Below, piece by piece: positions 47,109-57,203 of a DNA stretch of 64,000 bases. Source of the DNA: Paenibacillus antibioticophila (GTDB lineage Bacteria; Bacillota; Bacilli; Paenibacillales; Paenibacillaceae). Every line of letters begins with the position of its first letter. The stretch's first letter is position 1. The stretch is from the NCBI RefSeq assembly GCF_000455265.1, contig NZ_HG005139.1, positions 2,911,554-2,975,553 on the forward strand, given 5' to 3'. The position numbers and the translations under genes are program-made. Below the pieces are notes generated by a model. That model had not been told where the DNA came from. It was given only the letters and a program-made list of their open reading frames with translations, and ran no database searches.

Positions 47109-48158
47109 ATGTCAGCATCTACATGGGAACAGCGGGGAGAGACGTTTTTCCTGAATCTGCGCTTTCTGCTCATACTCTGCGTGTTTGTCAGTAATGCCAT
47201 TGAGCCGTTAATCTCACGCATGATCGGGATGAACTCGCTCTATATGTGGATTTTCACATTCCATATGCCCCTATTCGTTTTTGTAACGGGATATTTCGCC
47301 AAGACCAGCTTAACCGGAAGCACAGGACGCAAGGTTCTAGTACAGATTGGGTTGCAATATGTTATTTTCCAGACGCTGTATTCCATTCTGGATGTTACCG
47401 TATTTCAGGTGGATCATATTCATCATTCCTTTTTCGCTCCCTACTTGCTGCTCTGGTTCCTTGCCAGTCATCTGTGCTGGCGCCTGATCCTCCTTCTTCT
47501 GCAAAAGCTGTCGCCGCTGCGCCAGATTGCCGCCGCTGTCATTCTTGGCATTCTAATCGGATATCTGCCGCTTGACGGTACTTGGTTGAGCGTGTCGCGT
47601 ACTTTTGTGTTTCTGCCCTTTTTCATCGCAGGCTACCACTTCTCCTTTGCCTGGATCGGACAGCTGTTGACCAAGAAATTCCGAGTGGTCGGAATTCTGC
47701 TATCACTTACCTTGTTCTTTACACTTATGATCGTAGGAAATGAATTAGTGCCCGGTTGGCTGTACGGCAGCATGACCTATATGCAGTTAGACACAGCTTA
47801 CTGGTACGCAGGATTGATCCGTTTCACTCTTTATTTCCTGCAGTTATTCGCAGGAGCATGCTTCCTGGCCTTTGTTCCGCAGCGGGTCTCAAGACTGACC
47901 GATTATGGACGCCGCACCCTTTATGTGTTCCTGCTGCATGGGCTGCTTATCCGCTGGGCTGCCGCCTCACCGTTATATGATTATATTGATAGCTATGCCG
48001 GTGCGTTTGCAATCATCGCCTCCGCCGTATTGCTCACCCTCCTTCTAAGCCAGCCAACGGTCAAGAAATGGACCTCAGCGGCAATTGAGCCTCCGGTAGA
48101 ATGGGCGCTGCACCTGGAGCGCAGAGCTCTCGGAAATTCCGGGGCTGTCAGCAAGTAA
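47109..48158 (+). CDS. Membrane acyltransferase, Acyl_transf_3/fucose-4-O-acetylase type
   Basis: A 349-residue protein with about ten predicted helices. The family opening is LNLRFLLILCVFVSNAIEPL, followed by FTFHMPLFVFVTGYFAKTS, in which FHMPLF carries the conserved histidine. Such enzymes O-acetylate cell-surface sugars; the acceptor is unknown. AAAGGAG stands 11 bases before the ATG at 47109. Monocistronic with a terminator behind. Confidence 0.85.
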   Translation: MSASTWEQRGETFFLNLRFLLILCVFVSNAIEPLISRMIGMNSLYMWIFTFHMPLFVFVTGYFAKTSLTGSTGRKVLVQIGLQYVIFQTLYSILDVTVFQVDHIHHSFFAPYLLLWFLASHLCWRLILLLLQKLSPLRQIAAAVILGILIGYLPLDGTWLSVSRTFVFLPFFIAGYHFSFAWIGQLLTKKFRVVGILLSLTLFFTLMIVGNELVPGWLYGSMTYMQLDTAYWYAGLIRFTLYFLQLFAGACFLAFVPQRVSRLTDYGRRTLYVFLLHGLLIRWAAASPLYDYIDSYAGAFAIIASAVLLTLLLSQPTVKKWTSAAIEPPVEWALHLERRALGNSGAVSK

Positions 48159-48169
48159 CATACAACCTG

Positions 48170-48198
48170 GTTGCCCTTTTCGGAGGGCTCCTTTTTTA
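48170..48198 (+). terminator. Terminator of the acyltransferase gene
   Basis: GCCCT and AGGGC pair around TTTCGG, followed by TCCTTTTTTATTTT. Confidence 0.7.
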
Positions 48199-48285
48199 TT
48201 TTCGGCACATTTCGAGTTTCATCTTGCTAGCATGTGGTAAATAACACCATACCCTACCAAAAAATCAATCCAAGGAGTGATCTGC

Positions 48286-48549
48286 ATGGCACGGGAAAAT
48301 GGCAAGATGAGCCGGGAAGAAGCCGGACGCCTCGGAGGAAAGGCCACCTCCAAAAATCACGGTAAAGAATTCTACCAGGAGATTGGACAAAAGGGCGGAA
48401 AAGCTACCTCCAGCAAGCACAGCAAGGAATTTTATCAGGAAATCGGACAAAAGGGCGGAGAAGCTACCTCCGAAAAATACGATAAGGACTTCTATCGCAG
48501 CATCGGCCGTAAGGGCGGACGAGCACGCGGCAGCAATCCTAATATGTAG
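48286..48549 (+). CDS. KGG-repeat stress protein (YciG/GsiB-like)
   Basis: An 87-residue hydrophilic protein made of 20-residue repeats with the core GQKGGKATSxKHxKEFYQEI, three full copies and a final GRKGGRARG. Related KGG/GsiB proteins are induced by general stress or desiccation. GGAG lies eight bases before the ATG at 48286, with its own terminator behind. It is rich in Lys, Glu and Gly and lacks Cys and Trp. Confidence 0.9.
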   Translation: MARENGKMSREEAGRLGGKATSKNHGKEFYQEIGQKGGKATSSKHSKEFYQEIGQKGGEATSEKYDKDFYRSIGRKGGRARGSNPNM

Positions 48550-48583
48550 ACGGATCCTGCCAGGCGCGGATTTCCGTATCACA

Positions 48584-48615
48584 GCTCCGGTATCGCGTAC
48601 CGGAGTTTCTTTATT
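48584..48615 (+). terminator. Terminator of the KGG-repeat gene
   Basis: CTCCGGTA and TACCGGAG pair perfectly around TCGCG, followed by TTTCTTTATT. Confidence 0.88.
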
Positions 48616-48724
48616 CTGTTGCTAGAAAAACACGATTACATATGATAGACTTTATAAAAAGCTTTAGCGGTGTAAAGTTACAAAATTTCACCAAGAGCAA
48701 AATAGATATGGAGGGATCATTACT

Positions 48725-50410
48725 ATGGCAGCAGGTAAAATGCGTTCAGATATGATAAAAAAAGGCTTTGACCGTGCTCCTCACCGCAGCTTGTTGCGGG
48801 CAGCAGGAGTAAAGGAAGAAGATTTCGGCAAGCCGTTTATTGCGGTATGCAATTCGTACATCGATATCGTGCCGGGTCATGTGCATTTGCAGGAGTTCGG
48901 AAAAATAGTCAAGGAAGCCATTCGCGAGGCGGGCGGCGTGCCGTTCGAGTTCAACACGATCGGTGTGGATGATGGAATCGCAATGGGACATATCGGCATG
49001 CGCTACTCGCTGCCGAGCCGTGAGATTATCGCAGACTCGCTTGAGACTGTCGTATCTGCCCACTGGTTTGATGGCATGGTCTGCATTCCGAACTGTGACA
49101 AGATCACACCGGGAATGATGATGGGCGCCCTTCGGGTGAATATTCCGACCGTCTTCGTCAGCGGCGGACCTATGAAGGCTGGTGTCGACAGCAAGGGCCG
49201 CAAGCTCTCCCTCACCTCCGTCTTCGAGGGGGTTGGTGCTCACCAGGCCGGTCAGATCTCTGATGGCGATCTGTATGAATTGGAACAATTCGGTTGTCCG
49301 ACTTGCGGCTCCTGTTCAGGGATGTTTACAGCGAACTCGATGAACTGTCTGGCTGAAGCCCTGGGATTGGCTATGCCGGGTAATGGCACAATTTTGGCCG
49401 TAGCTGAAGAGCGCCGCGATTTCGTACGGAAGTCCGCTCGCCAGCTCATGGAATTGATCAAGCTCGACTTGAAGCCTCGCGATATTGTTACTATCGAATC
49501 GATCGACAATGCCTTTGCCTTGGATATGGCAATGGGCGGTTCCACCAATACGGTTCTGCATACACTTGCTCTCGCTCAGGAAGCCGGAATCGACTATCCA
49601 TTGGAGCGCATCAATGAAGTTGCCAACCGTGTGCCGCACATCGCCAAGCTGGCTCCAGCCTCGGATATCTTTATCGAGGATGTGGATCGTGCCGGGGGCG
49701 TAAGCGCCGTACTGCATGAGCTGCTCAAGAAACCAGGCGCCATCTATGGCGATCGTATCACTGTAACCGGCAAGACGATTGCCGAGAACGTTGAAGGCTG
49801 CGAAATTCTGGATCATAACGTCATTCATCCGATCGATCAGCCTCACTCCGAGAAGGGCGGCCTGGCAATTCTGTACGGCAACCTGGCGCCGGAGGGCTCG
49901 GTTATCAAAGTGGGCGCCGTTGATCCATCGGTAGGTGGCTACCATAAAGGACCGGCGATTTGCTTCGATTCCCAGGAACAAGCCTTGGAAGGCATCGCAA
50001 ACGGAAAAGTGAAGGAAGGCTCTGTCGTTGTTATCCGCTATGAAGGACCTAAAGGCGGACCAGGGATGCCTGAAATGCTCGCTCCTACTTCCCAAATCGT
50101 TGGTATGGGGCTTGGCGCGAAGGTCGGCTTGATCACGGACGGCCGCTTCTCAGGCGCTTCCCGCGGTATCAGCATCGGGCATATCTCTCCGGAAGCGGCA
50201 GAAGGCGGTCCAATCGCTTTCGTCGAGGATGGAGATATCATCGAGCTTGATCTGAACAACCGGAAGATTGAGCTGCATGTCGCCGAGGAAGAACTGGCCC
50301 GCCGCCGTTCCAATTGGAAGGGCTTCGAGCCGAAGGTGAAGACAGGCTATCTCGCGCGGTATTCCAAGCTTGTAACGAACGCCAGCTCCGGCGGCGTGCT
50401 TAAAATCTAA
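48725..50410 (+). CDS. ilvD: Dihydroxy-acid dehydratase
   Basis: A 561-residue IlvD/Edd-family enzyme of valine, leucine and isoleucine synthesis. Iron-sulfur and metal ligands are visible: [26 protein letters not shown] and [16 protein letters not shown]. The C-terminal [21 protein letters not shown] is typical. GGAGGGATCATTACT precedes the ATG. It stands alone, away from ilvBNC, and no T-box is seen in the 100 bases upstream. Confidence 0.96.
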   Translation: MAAGKMRSDMIKKGFDRAPHRSLLRAAGVKEEDFGKPFIAVCNSYIDIVPGHVHLQEFGKIVKEAIREAGGVPFEFNTIGVDDGIAMGHIGMRYSLPSREIIADSLETVVSAHWFDGMVCIPNCDKITPGMMMGALRVNIPTVFVSGGPMKAGVDSKGRKLSLTSVFEGVGAHQAGQISDGDLYELEQFGCPTCGSCSGMFTANSMNCLAEALGLAMPGNGTILAVAEERRDFVRKSARQLMELIKLDLKPRDIVTIESIDNAFALDMAMGGSTNTVLHTLALAQEAGIDYPLERINEVANRVPHIAKLAPASDIFIEDVDRAGGVSAVLHELLKKPGAIYGDRITVTGKTIAENVEGCEILDHNVIHPIDQPHSEKGGLAILYGNLAPEGSVIKVGAVDPSVGGYHKGPAICFDSQEQALEGIANGKVKEGSVVVIRYEGPKGGPGMPEMLAPTSQIVGMGLGAKVGLITDGRFSGASRGISIGHISPEAAEGGPIAFVEDGDIIELDLNNRKIELHVAEEELARRRSNWKGFEPKVKTGYLARYSKLVTNASSGGVLKI

Positions 50411-50512
50411 CTATATAGTTGAACTAAGTTGAACTAATGAATTTTACGTTTTGGGCAACGTGTGAAGTGTTCTTACGCCCTTTCATCGCAGCATATTTAG
50501 TTCAACTTATAG
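50411..50512 (+). repeat. MITE-like element, copy A (complete)
   Basis: A 102-bp element bounded by inverted repeats tatagttgaactaa and ttagttcaacttata, with an internal ggcaacgtgtgaagtgttct. It has no coding capacity. It is the copy that defines the ends of the family. Confidence 0.7.
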
Positions 50513-50525
50513 AATTACTAAAAAA

Positions 50526-50572
50526 TAAGGGTGTCCCAAATCATCTGTGATGATTTTGGGACACCCTTTTCA
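50526..50572. terminator. Bidirectional terminator between ilvD and the deacetylase
   Basis: AAGGGTGTCCCAAA pairs with TTTGGGACACCCTT (plus inner TCATC/GATGA), with A-rich and T-rich flanks on the two strands. Confidence 0.9.
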
Positions 50573-50618
50573 CTGAGTATGACATTAACATTTAAAATCC
50601 ATGAGTTCTATCTGCTTT

Positions 50619-52037
50619 TTAAAGGCTTGCAGTGATTGCAACCGGCTCCGGCTCCTCTATGCTCTCATTCGGCTTCTCTGAAATATTCCGATGTGACCTA
50701 TCTTCCGCATAATGTTCGGCAAGATACTCAAGCGGCATCAGGATCAGTTTAGGAATCAGCAGTTCCGGAGATTGATTCAAGCGTGATCCGCCTTCTGGAT
50801 GGATGACCCGCATTAGAAACTTCAGGTAAATCCGGGATGAGCCGGAGAACAATCCCTTAGGAAGATCTGTAACTGTAAATCCGAATTTTTCCGGCCCCCG
50901 GTTTATCATACTCACCCCATACAATGCCTTTACCTTGGCAAGCTCCGCATGATCGGTTACATAACGGGCAATCAGCGGCATCTCCTGCTCCATTCGCCGG
51001 ACCATCTTAATCGCAAGCTGTACAGGCGACTTCGACTTCATTCCCAGCTCGAACAACAGCTTGTTATCAATATGCAGTTCCATTACCTGGTCACCTGCTG
51101 TAAGTACAGAGCCATCACTCATCGTGACTTGCTGTCCGCGATAGCTTCGGACGCGAAAATGCATCAGCGGGTTTTCCGGGTTAATCGTCTTTAGTCGGAA
51201 CAGCAGATGGAACAGCTTCTCCCATGCCATCCACAATGCAACGATGGTCTTTTTGAACAGACTAATCGGCTTTTTCTTTGAATCGGCTTGCTGAGCTGAA
51301 GAGCTCGGCTTCACTTTTTTTCCCTCCCTGGACACTTCGCTGATCCGAATCATCTCATCGATGCGGATACTGTTCAGACCACGGTCTCTTGCTTCCTTCA
51401 ATACACGTTCGAGCGCAATCAGCATTTCCCTCGGTGCTGTCATATTGGCTCCCAGCGTCGCACCGCAGTCATGCAGCAGAAATACCTCGCCACCGCGCAA
51501 TTTCTTCAGCATCCGCTTCGTCAATTTGTCGGCGCCAAGCTTGACCCGCCAATCACTGAATATCGCCGACCAGAGAACGATCTGAGTTTCATTTCGCTTG
51601 GCAAAATCAAACAGGTTCACAATCCCCCAGGGCGGTCGATAAAAGTGCGTGCGCACGCCGGTTGCGTCCAGAATCACCTTGCCTGTCTTCTGAATCTGCC
51701 TTTTCACTTCAGCAGGTCCCATTAGCCAGTTCGTCTTGTGGACATAATTATGAATACCGATCAAATGTCCCTCTTCGTGCATTCTCTTCAGCAGCTCAGG
51801 ATGTCGTTCTGCATTGGAGCCAACCACGAAGAACGTAGCCTTGGCATCATAACGCTTCAGCAAATCAAGCAATTCCGGCGTATATTGAGGATCAGGACCA
51901 TCATCAAAGGTCAGTGAGAAGTATTCCTTGCTTATGCCGCGCCTAAACACGCGAAACCCGAAGATTCTTGTGATCAAGCCGGGAATAAAAGCATATAGCG
52001 ATGAAATATAAAATAACCACAGCAGCAAAGTCTCCAT
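50619..52037 (-). CDS. Membrane-anchored polysaccharide deacetylase with extra C-terminal domain
   Basis: A 472-residue protein with an N-terminal membrane helix, then a NodB/CE4 domain (about 38-235). It has the catalytic SLTFDDGPDPQYT, zinc histidines in GIHNYVH, RPPWG and the leucine/histidine motif LLHDCGA. After a basic linker a second domain (about 275-440) begins FHLLFRLKTINPENPLMHFRVRSYRG; it looks like the YkoP-type module fused to deacetylases in Bacillales (moderate certainty). It probably de-N-acetylates a cell-wall glycan. The 3' end meets a shared terminator. Confidence 0.85.
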   Translation of the reverse strand: METLLLWLFYISSLYAFIPGLITRIFGFRVFRRGISKEYFSLTFDDGPDPQYTPELLDLLKRYDAKATFFVVGSNAERHPELLKRMHEEGHLIGIHNYVHKTNWLMGPAEVKRQIQKTGKVILDATGVRTHFYRPPWGIVNLFDFAKRNETQIVLWSAIFSDWRVKLGADKLTKRMLKKLRGGEVFLLHDCGATLGANMTAPREMLIALERVLKEARDRGLNSIRIDEMIRISEVSREGKKVKPSSSAQQADSKKKPISLFKKTIVALWMAWEKLFHLLFRLKTINPENPLMHFRVRSYRGQQVTMSDGSVLTAGDQVMELHIDNKLLFELGMKSKSPVQLAIKMVRRMEQEMPLIARYVTDHAELAKVKALYGVSMINRGPEKFGFTVTDLPKGLFSGSSRIYLKFLMRVIHPEGGSRLNQSPELLIPKLILMPLEYLAEHYAEDRSHRNISEKPNESIEEPEPVAITASL

Positions 52038-52173
52038 GTCGTCTTCCCCACTTTTCTATAGTTCATGACTTTGGCATGCCCTAAAGCATAGCATCCCCAC
52101 TATTTTATCATACAGACCTGCCAAGTTGGGGCATTTTTTTGGAAAAGAAGCTGTTGACGACTAAAGCTGCCTA

Positions 52174-53943
52174 CTAAGACACATCCGTATCCTGCGCGAG
52201 AATATCCATCACCCGCCGGAATACGTCGGCCGCAAGATGGTGCGACCCGGCTGGACGGTTCTGGACCAGCACAGCTACGGCATATTGAGGCTCACTCACC
52301 GGCCCGTAACCGATGAACCATTGCTGATTGAGCTTTTTACCCGACTTTATAACTTGGGCGGTTCCAGATTTGCCTGCTAACTCCCATTTTGAGGACCTCA
52401 TTGACCTTCCAGTCCCTTCAGTGATGACACGTCTCATCATGACAAGCAATTGATGTGACGTCTTGGGAGAAATCACTGCTTCACGCCCCAACTTCTTTGC
52501 AGGAAATTCAGCCATCGTGGAGCCATCCTTGTACAGAACCTTACTGACCAATCGGGGGGAAAATAACTGACCATTATGAAGCAGCGTCACTACCAAATTT
52601 GCTGCCTGAAGCGGAGTTACCAGCACATCCCGCTGGCCAAGTGCCGTTTGAGCCAGTACACCACCGTCAACCTGGACCGCTGGATGAAAGACCCTCCCCG
52701 CCTCCTCCTGATCAATCTGTCGTAGCTCCTCACCGCCCATGAAGGAGTCAGCATACCATCCGATCTTGTGAGATAATCCCAGAGCAGATGCGGTTCTTGC
52801 AATTTGGGCCTGTGACAAACGCTCTCCCAGCTCGGCAAACACCACATTACATGATTGCGCCAAGCCTTGCTCCAAGGAAATATCGCCATGACCTCCGGTC
52901 TTCCAGCAGGATATACCGTAGCGGTGATATTCTCCAGAGCAATGAAACATTTCTCCAGGCCTGGTCACGCCGGATTCCAGAGCAGTTGCAGCTATAACCA
53001 GCTTAAATATAGACCCTGGGGCCTCTGCCTTGACTGCTCTATTGCTCCAAGCTCCATCTGCAACTTGAATATGGCTAGGATCATAAAAGGGCCTTGAGAC
53101 CATAGCTATAATATCCCCCTGCCGTGCATCCAGGACGACGATCGCTCCCTCCTCAACCTTCATGGTCTCGCTAAGCTTTTCCAGTTCGCGCTGAATTCCT
53201 TCCTTTATCGTGGTCTGGATCTGGACAGGATAATAAGGATTATCGGTCGTTCGAATTCTGGTTCCGATGCTGGGCATGGAGCGGTATCTTCCGTCGGTGC
53301 CATAAGATACTCTTGTTCCGCCAATTCCTCTTAAGAAGCGATCCATGGATAATTCCAAACCCGAAGCCCCGACCTCCATTTGAATCGGAAAGGGCCTGCC
53401 GGACTCCTGTCCGATCTTCAACCCTCTTATTACATCGGGGCGCTGAGCGACATAACCGAGCCATTGACTCCCGCTTCTCCCCTCCCGATACCGCTTCATA
53501 TAAGGCAACCACTCCGCTCCCTCGGGCAGATCACCGATCGACGGTTTAGAAGACTCCTTGTTCGCTACCTCTAGCGCAAGCGGTGTTTGAATCATCTTCC
53601 ATCTCGCCTTCAACTCATCCGGTGACATATCCACAAGATCAGCAAGCTTCATCAAGCTTTTCGTCTCAGGAAGCCCATGGATTGGGAAAAGAGTAGGCAG
53701 CCATTGAATCCCTCCTGTAAGCTTAACCCCATCACGGTCAACAAAGTGGCCCCGCCCTGAATCAAGCTCAATCCCTTGTTCCCGTTGCCTGACAGCCAGT
53801 TCATTCATAGTTCTTCCTCCAGCTGTTAAAGGGCGCGCAGCAGCACTCCATGCCAACCAGCCCATTCTTACGGCAAACACCGTTAAAAAAAATGAAAAAG
53901 CGAGCAATACGATAAATATCCGTTTTTTCAAGCGCGTTAGCAA
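52174..53943 (-). CDS. pbpI: Class B penicillin-binding protein, PbpI/YrrR-like
   Basis: A 589-residue transpeptidase. An N-terminal helix (IFIVLLAFSFFLTVFAVRM) anchors a dimerisation domain (about 40-230) and the transpeptidase domain (about 255-580). SxxK is in GSIFKLV, SxN is SCN in GLAQSCNVVF, and the KTG box appears as KSG in LAGKSGTAQV. It lacks PASTA domains. The TTG at 53943, eight bases after AGGAGG, is preferred to an upstream GTG. Its size and vicinity to the mltG-U32 block match B. subtilis YrrR (PbpI), used in sporulation or septation. Confidence 0.88.
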   Translation of the reverse strand: MLTRLKKRIFIVLLAFSFFLTVFAVRMGWLAWSAAARPLTAGGRTMNELAVRQREQGIELDSGRGHFVDRDGVKLTGGIQWLPTLFPIHGLPETKSLMKLADLVDMSPDELKARWKMIQTPLALEVANKESSKPSIGDLPEGAEWLPYMKRYREGRSGSQWLGYVAQRPDVIRGLKIGQESGRPFPIQMEVGASGLELSMDRFLRGIGGTRVSYGTDGRYRSMPSIGTRIRTTDNPYYPVQIQTTIKEGIQRELEKLSETMKVEEGAIVVLDARQGDIIAMVSRPFYDPSHIQVADGAWSNRAVKAEAPGSIFKLVIAATALESGVTRPGEMFHCSGEYHRYGISCWKTGGHGDISLEQGLAQSCNVVFAELGERLSQAQIARTASALGLSHKIGWYADSFMGGEELRQIDQEEAGRVFHPAVQVDGGVLAQTALGQRDVLVTPLQAANLVVTLLHNGQLFSPRLVSKVLYKDGSTMAEFPAKKLGREAVISPKTSHQLLVMMRRVITEGTGRSMRSSKWELAGKSGTAQVIKSGKKLNQQWFIGYGPVSEPQYAVAVLVQNRPAGSHHLAADVFRRVMDILAQDTDVS

Positions 53944-54034
53944 TTGAACCGCCTCCTGTCTCTTCCCATTATTTCCTGGGAAAAGATTGTTCACACTTCC
54001 AGGGGCAATTCGAATTAAACGGCTGCTTTTTCAT

Positions 54035-54079
54035 ATAAAAAGCAGGTCCACCCATAGCCTATGACTATGTTGGACCTGC
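54035..54079 (-). terminator. Terminator of the chemoreceptor gene
   Basis: On the minus strand GCAGGTCCA pairs with TGGACCTGC around a TATGAC/GGCTAT-containing loop, followed by TTTTTATATG. Confidence 0.88.
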
Positions 54080-54106
54080 CTTCTCATTCATATCAAATTA
54101 GGATGA

Positions 54107-56284
54107 TTATACCGTAAACTTGGACAATGAGTCCTTCAAGCCTGTCGACACATTCTCTAGCTTCATGGACAGTTGTACCAGCTGTTCCCCAATCGTCTGC
54201 TGCTCGCTGCTTAACGATGCAACTTCTTCAGAAGTGGCAGAGGATTCCTCGGCCACTGCGCTAACGTTGCTCATCGCATCGGACAGAATATTTTGCGATT
54301 CATTCAACTGATCAATCGAAGTGGTAACCTTGTCCAGATGAGTAATGAAGTTATCCATTTGCTGTTGTACAGAGACAAAGATTTGTCCTGTTTCCTTCAC
54401 AGAACTCATTTGCTCCTGGAACAATGGGCTGGCATCAGAGAGCGCCTGTACCGTTTCATTCATTTCCTTCTGAATGTTATCGGTAATCTCTCCTACCATG
54501 GCAATCGATTGCTTGGACTGATCCGCCAATTGACGAATTTCGTCTGCCACGACCATAAAGCCTCGCCCTGCAGCCCCGGCACGTGCAGCCTCAATCGTTG
54601 CATTCAAGGACAGAATATTGGTTTGCTGTGTAATATTCTTCATGACATCCAGTACCTTCATCACCGAAGATGTACTTGTCTTCAATTCATCTACTTTGTT
54701 GGTCAATTGGCTGATCATCTCGGCGGAAGCTTCCGTCTTGTCAAGCAGACCGTTCAAATACTCGGTTCCGCGCTGACTGGACTCGTGAACCTGATGCGCA
54801 GATTGCTCCATCTGTTGGTTCACACTGATGACATGCTCCATTTGACGGGCGATATTATCTGTCAACGAATTGCCCCGCTCCGCTTCATTCGCTAAGCTGG
54901 TTGCGCCATTCGCAATTTCTTCGGTTGCCGAAGCGATTTCTCTCGCGGAGATCGCTGTTTTATTGGAAGCATCCGTCAATTCTGCAGCAGTCTCCAGCAC
55001 ATCTTGAGCGGAATGATTAGTCTGACTAACCAGAGATGTAATTTGCTCCATCATCAGGTTGAAGCTGACCGAGAGCTGTCCGATTTCATCCTTGGCCTTT
55101 GTTTCCATACGGACCTTGAGATTCCCCTTGGCTCCCTCTTCCATTAATTCCTTCATTCTGCCTAAAGGATGAGCAATCATTCGTACCATCCAGACCGCAA
55201 TCAAGGTAGTAATCAAGGCAACGATTAATGCAGACAGAAAAGTGTAATTCAAAATGCTCTTAGCATCCTTCGTCAATTCGGAAGTTGCTACAGTTCCTAC
55301 CAGCTTCCAGCCAGTCATCTCATGCTGTACGAATACAGCCAGGACACTTTCACCGGATTGATCCTTAGTTACGAAGCTGCCGTATGAATCGGTTCCGGCT
55401 TTAGACATATCGATCGTATCTGTCTGACCAACACTCTCTACGTTTGAAGAGCTTACAATAAAATTGTCAGCCGTCAACATCTTGACTTCAGAGCCATCTC
55501 CAAGAGAAACTTCCTTCAAATAGTCTTCCAGCACCTTAATTTTAATATCTGCCACCAGCACAAAACGCTCCATACTGGTTACGCTCTGAACCGAACGGAC
55601 CAGTCGGAAGACTTCGGGTGTGCTGCCGTCTTCTTTCGGAACAGGCATCCATTGGGTCATCGTCTTATCAGAGACATCCTTAAACCATTCCGTATCCCTG
55701 ATTGTGCTCAGGAGCGCTGGATCGGTATTGCCTGCGCTGATATCATCAATAGCCTGCTTGCCTGAAAGCATATAAATCGCTGTGAATCCATCATTTGAAA
55801 AGGTTAGACCATTCAGGCGAGTTCTCATCTTTGTCACCTGCGTAAACCGGTCATAATCAGACAATCCCGGGAGATAAGCTTCCGTAATTGCTTTTTGCAT
55901 CTCATCATCCAAGAATGCCTGCTGCAGATTATCCGCAAACTTTTGGAATACAATATCCAGCTTCTGCGTGGTTTGCAATATGGTCTGTGTATTGGAAGTC
56001 TCTGCGTTTCGTTGAATCGTACTTTTTGCGACTCCATAGGACACAAAACCGATGGCCAGAACAAACGTCATAATTGCTATAAAGAAGATTAAAAACAATT
56101 TTACGCCAACCGACTTATTAGGGTTAATCTGACCTGGCACCATCTTGCCCAGAGATGATCTCCAGCCGCCCCCGGCCTTTTCCAATGAAGGGGGTTTCAA
56201 TTTCTCCTTCAAAGCATTAAGGCCTTTCCGTTTCGATTCCTTGCTGTCCGTGTCTTGCTCCTTCTTCTTAGGAACCATACCCAT
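54107..56284 (-). CDS. Methyl-accepting chemotaxis protein
   Basis: A 725-residue transmembrane receptor. A charged N-terminal cytoplasmic stretch of about 58 residues is unusual. It is followed by helix 1 ([24 protein letters not shown]), a dCache-like ligand domain (about 85-355), helix 2 ([24 protein letters not shown]), HAMP (about 385-440) and a signalling coiled coil with the hairpin tip IAARAG-like [32 protein letters not shown] precedes the ATG. The ligand is unknown. Lone gene with its own terminator. Confidence 0.93.
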   Translation of the reverse strand: MGMVPKKKEQDTDSKESKRKGLNALKEKLKPPSLEKAGGGWRSSLGKMVPGQINPNKSVGVKLFLIFFIAIMTFVLAIGFVSYGVAKSTIQRNAETSNTQTILQTTQKLDIVFQKFADNLQQAFLDDEMQKAITEAYLPGLSDYDRFTQVTKMRTRLNGLTFSNDGFTAIYMLSGKQAIDDISAGNTDPALLSTIRDTEWFKDVSDKTMTQWMPVPKEDGSTPEVFRLVRSVQSVTSMERFVLVADIKIKVLEDYLKEVSLGDGSEVKMLTADNFIVSSSNVESVGQTDTIDMSKAGTDSYGSFVTKDQSGESVLAVFVQHEMTGWKLVGTVATSELTKDAKSILNYTFLSALIVALITTLIAVWMVRMIAHPLGRMKELMEEGAKGNLKVRMETKAKDEIGQLSVSFNLMMEQITSLVSQTNHSAQDVLETAAELTDASNKTAISAREIASATEEIANGATSLANEAERGNSLTDNIARQMEHVISVNQQMEQSAHQVHESSQRGTEYLNGLLDKTEASAEMISQLTNKVDELKTSTSSVMKVLDVMKNITQQTNILSLNATIEAARAGAAGRGFMVVADEIRQLADQSKQSIAMVGEITDNIQKEMNETVQALSDASPLFQEQMSSVKETGQIFVSVQQQMDNFITHLDKVTTSIDQLNESQNILSDAMSNVSAVAEESSATSEEVASLSSEQQTIGEQLVQLSMKLENVSTGLKDSLSKFTV

Positions 56285-57055
56285 TCATACTCACCTACCG
56301 CTCGTAATAGTCATCGTACTTTAAGCATGGGATTAAAGTCATACCAGTTTCGATCTGGTGGTACGACATCCTTACGTGCATAATTCGACATGCTCTGACG
56401 ACTTCCTCTATAATATCGGAAAAGTTCATACCGAAAATTACATTTTTTTGATCCAAAAATCAAATAAGGACTTTCGTCCCACACCACCCCTTTCGTGCAA
56501 ACGATTTCCAGAAAAAGAAAAGGGTGCCCCAAAAGCATACTTTGGAACATTCCTACCAACAAAATAGGATGATTCATAAAAAAACCAAGGGGTTAAGCGG
56601 TCTATCTTCGCTTATCTCTTTGATTTTTATCGTCTATGGCTGCTTTTTTAAGCAGATTGTCAACAAGGGGAGGCAGATCCTTACGGAACACTTGAATCGC
56701 CTTCCCCCAAAACAGACTCCTCTTTGGGTGCAACCGATTCTCTGATTAGCATTTGCTGCTCGCTGCCGGATATTTTAAACTCGCTAACGGACATTCTAGC
56801 CTCTTAGCAGACTTTTTCTCATGATTCGAAGGGCTAACGGACATTTCGGACGCTTAGGACGCTCAAACGACTCTGGTTCACTCGATTCTACTCTCTAAGC
56901 AGCCAAAATGTCCGTTACAATTCTGGTTCATCCAAAGGTGGACCGTAAGGAGACATAATGTCCGTTGAACTAGACCAAGTGCTTACTTCCTTAGACCAAA
57001 TGACCGCATTGCTTATATTGAAAACAGAGTTGATCCCTGCTATATCGAATGTGCA
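56285..57055. other. Intergenic region with ACGGACATT repeats, no gene recognised
   Basis: Short frames such as the 88-codon one on the minus strand at 56311-56577 lack ribosome binding sites and family resemblance. The stretch 56783-56970 holds ctaacggacatt twice in direct orientation (56783, 56833) and its complement aatgtccgtt twice (56906, 56957), forming inverted pairs. The fragment gggtgccccaaaa near 56521 resembles the local terminator arms. Confidence 0.45.
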
Positions 57056-57125
57056 AAGAAACCGTCTCCTTGTGGTTTATGGTTGGGTGGTACCTCCATT
57101 TTCCCAGAGAGCGGTTTCTTTTTGC
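57056..57125 (+). terminator. Orphan hairpin with plus-strand U tract
   Basis: AAGAAACCGTCTC and GAGAGCGGTTTCTT pair (one mismatch) around a 35-base loop and are followed by TTTTGC. No plus-strand gene precedes it. Confidence 0.5.
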
Positions 57126-57137
57126 TTGACGAAATGA

Positions 57138-57188
57138 AAGAGGGTGCCCTCAGTTCATCTTATGATGACTTCTGGGACACCCTCTTCT
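57138..57188 (-). terminator. Terminator of the mltG-U32 operon
   Basis: AGAGGGTGTCCCAGAAGTCATC (two mismatches) pairs with its partner arm around TTAT, followed by TTTCATTTC on the minus strand, 15 bases after the U32 stop. Confidence 0.8.
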
Positions 57189-57203
57189 GATAATTTCATT
57201 TTA

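Noticed and set aside
48616-48724. T-box or other amino-acid riboswitch for ilvD
   Set aside because: The upstream region is short and lacks the T-box sequence and an antiterminator/terminator pair.
56311-56577. 88-codon minus-strand frame
   Set aside because: No ribosome binding site, unusual composition, no recognisable domain.
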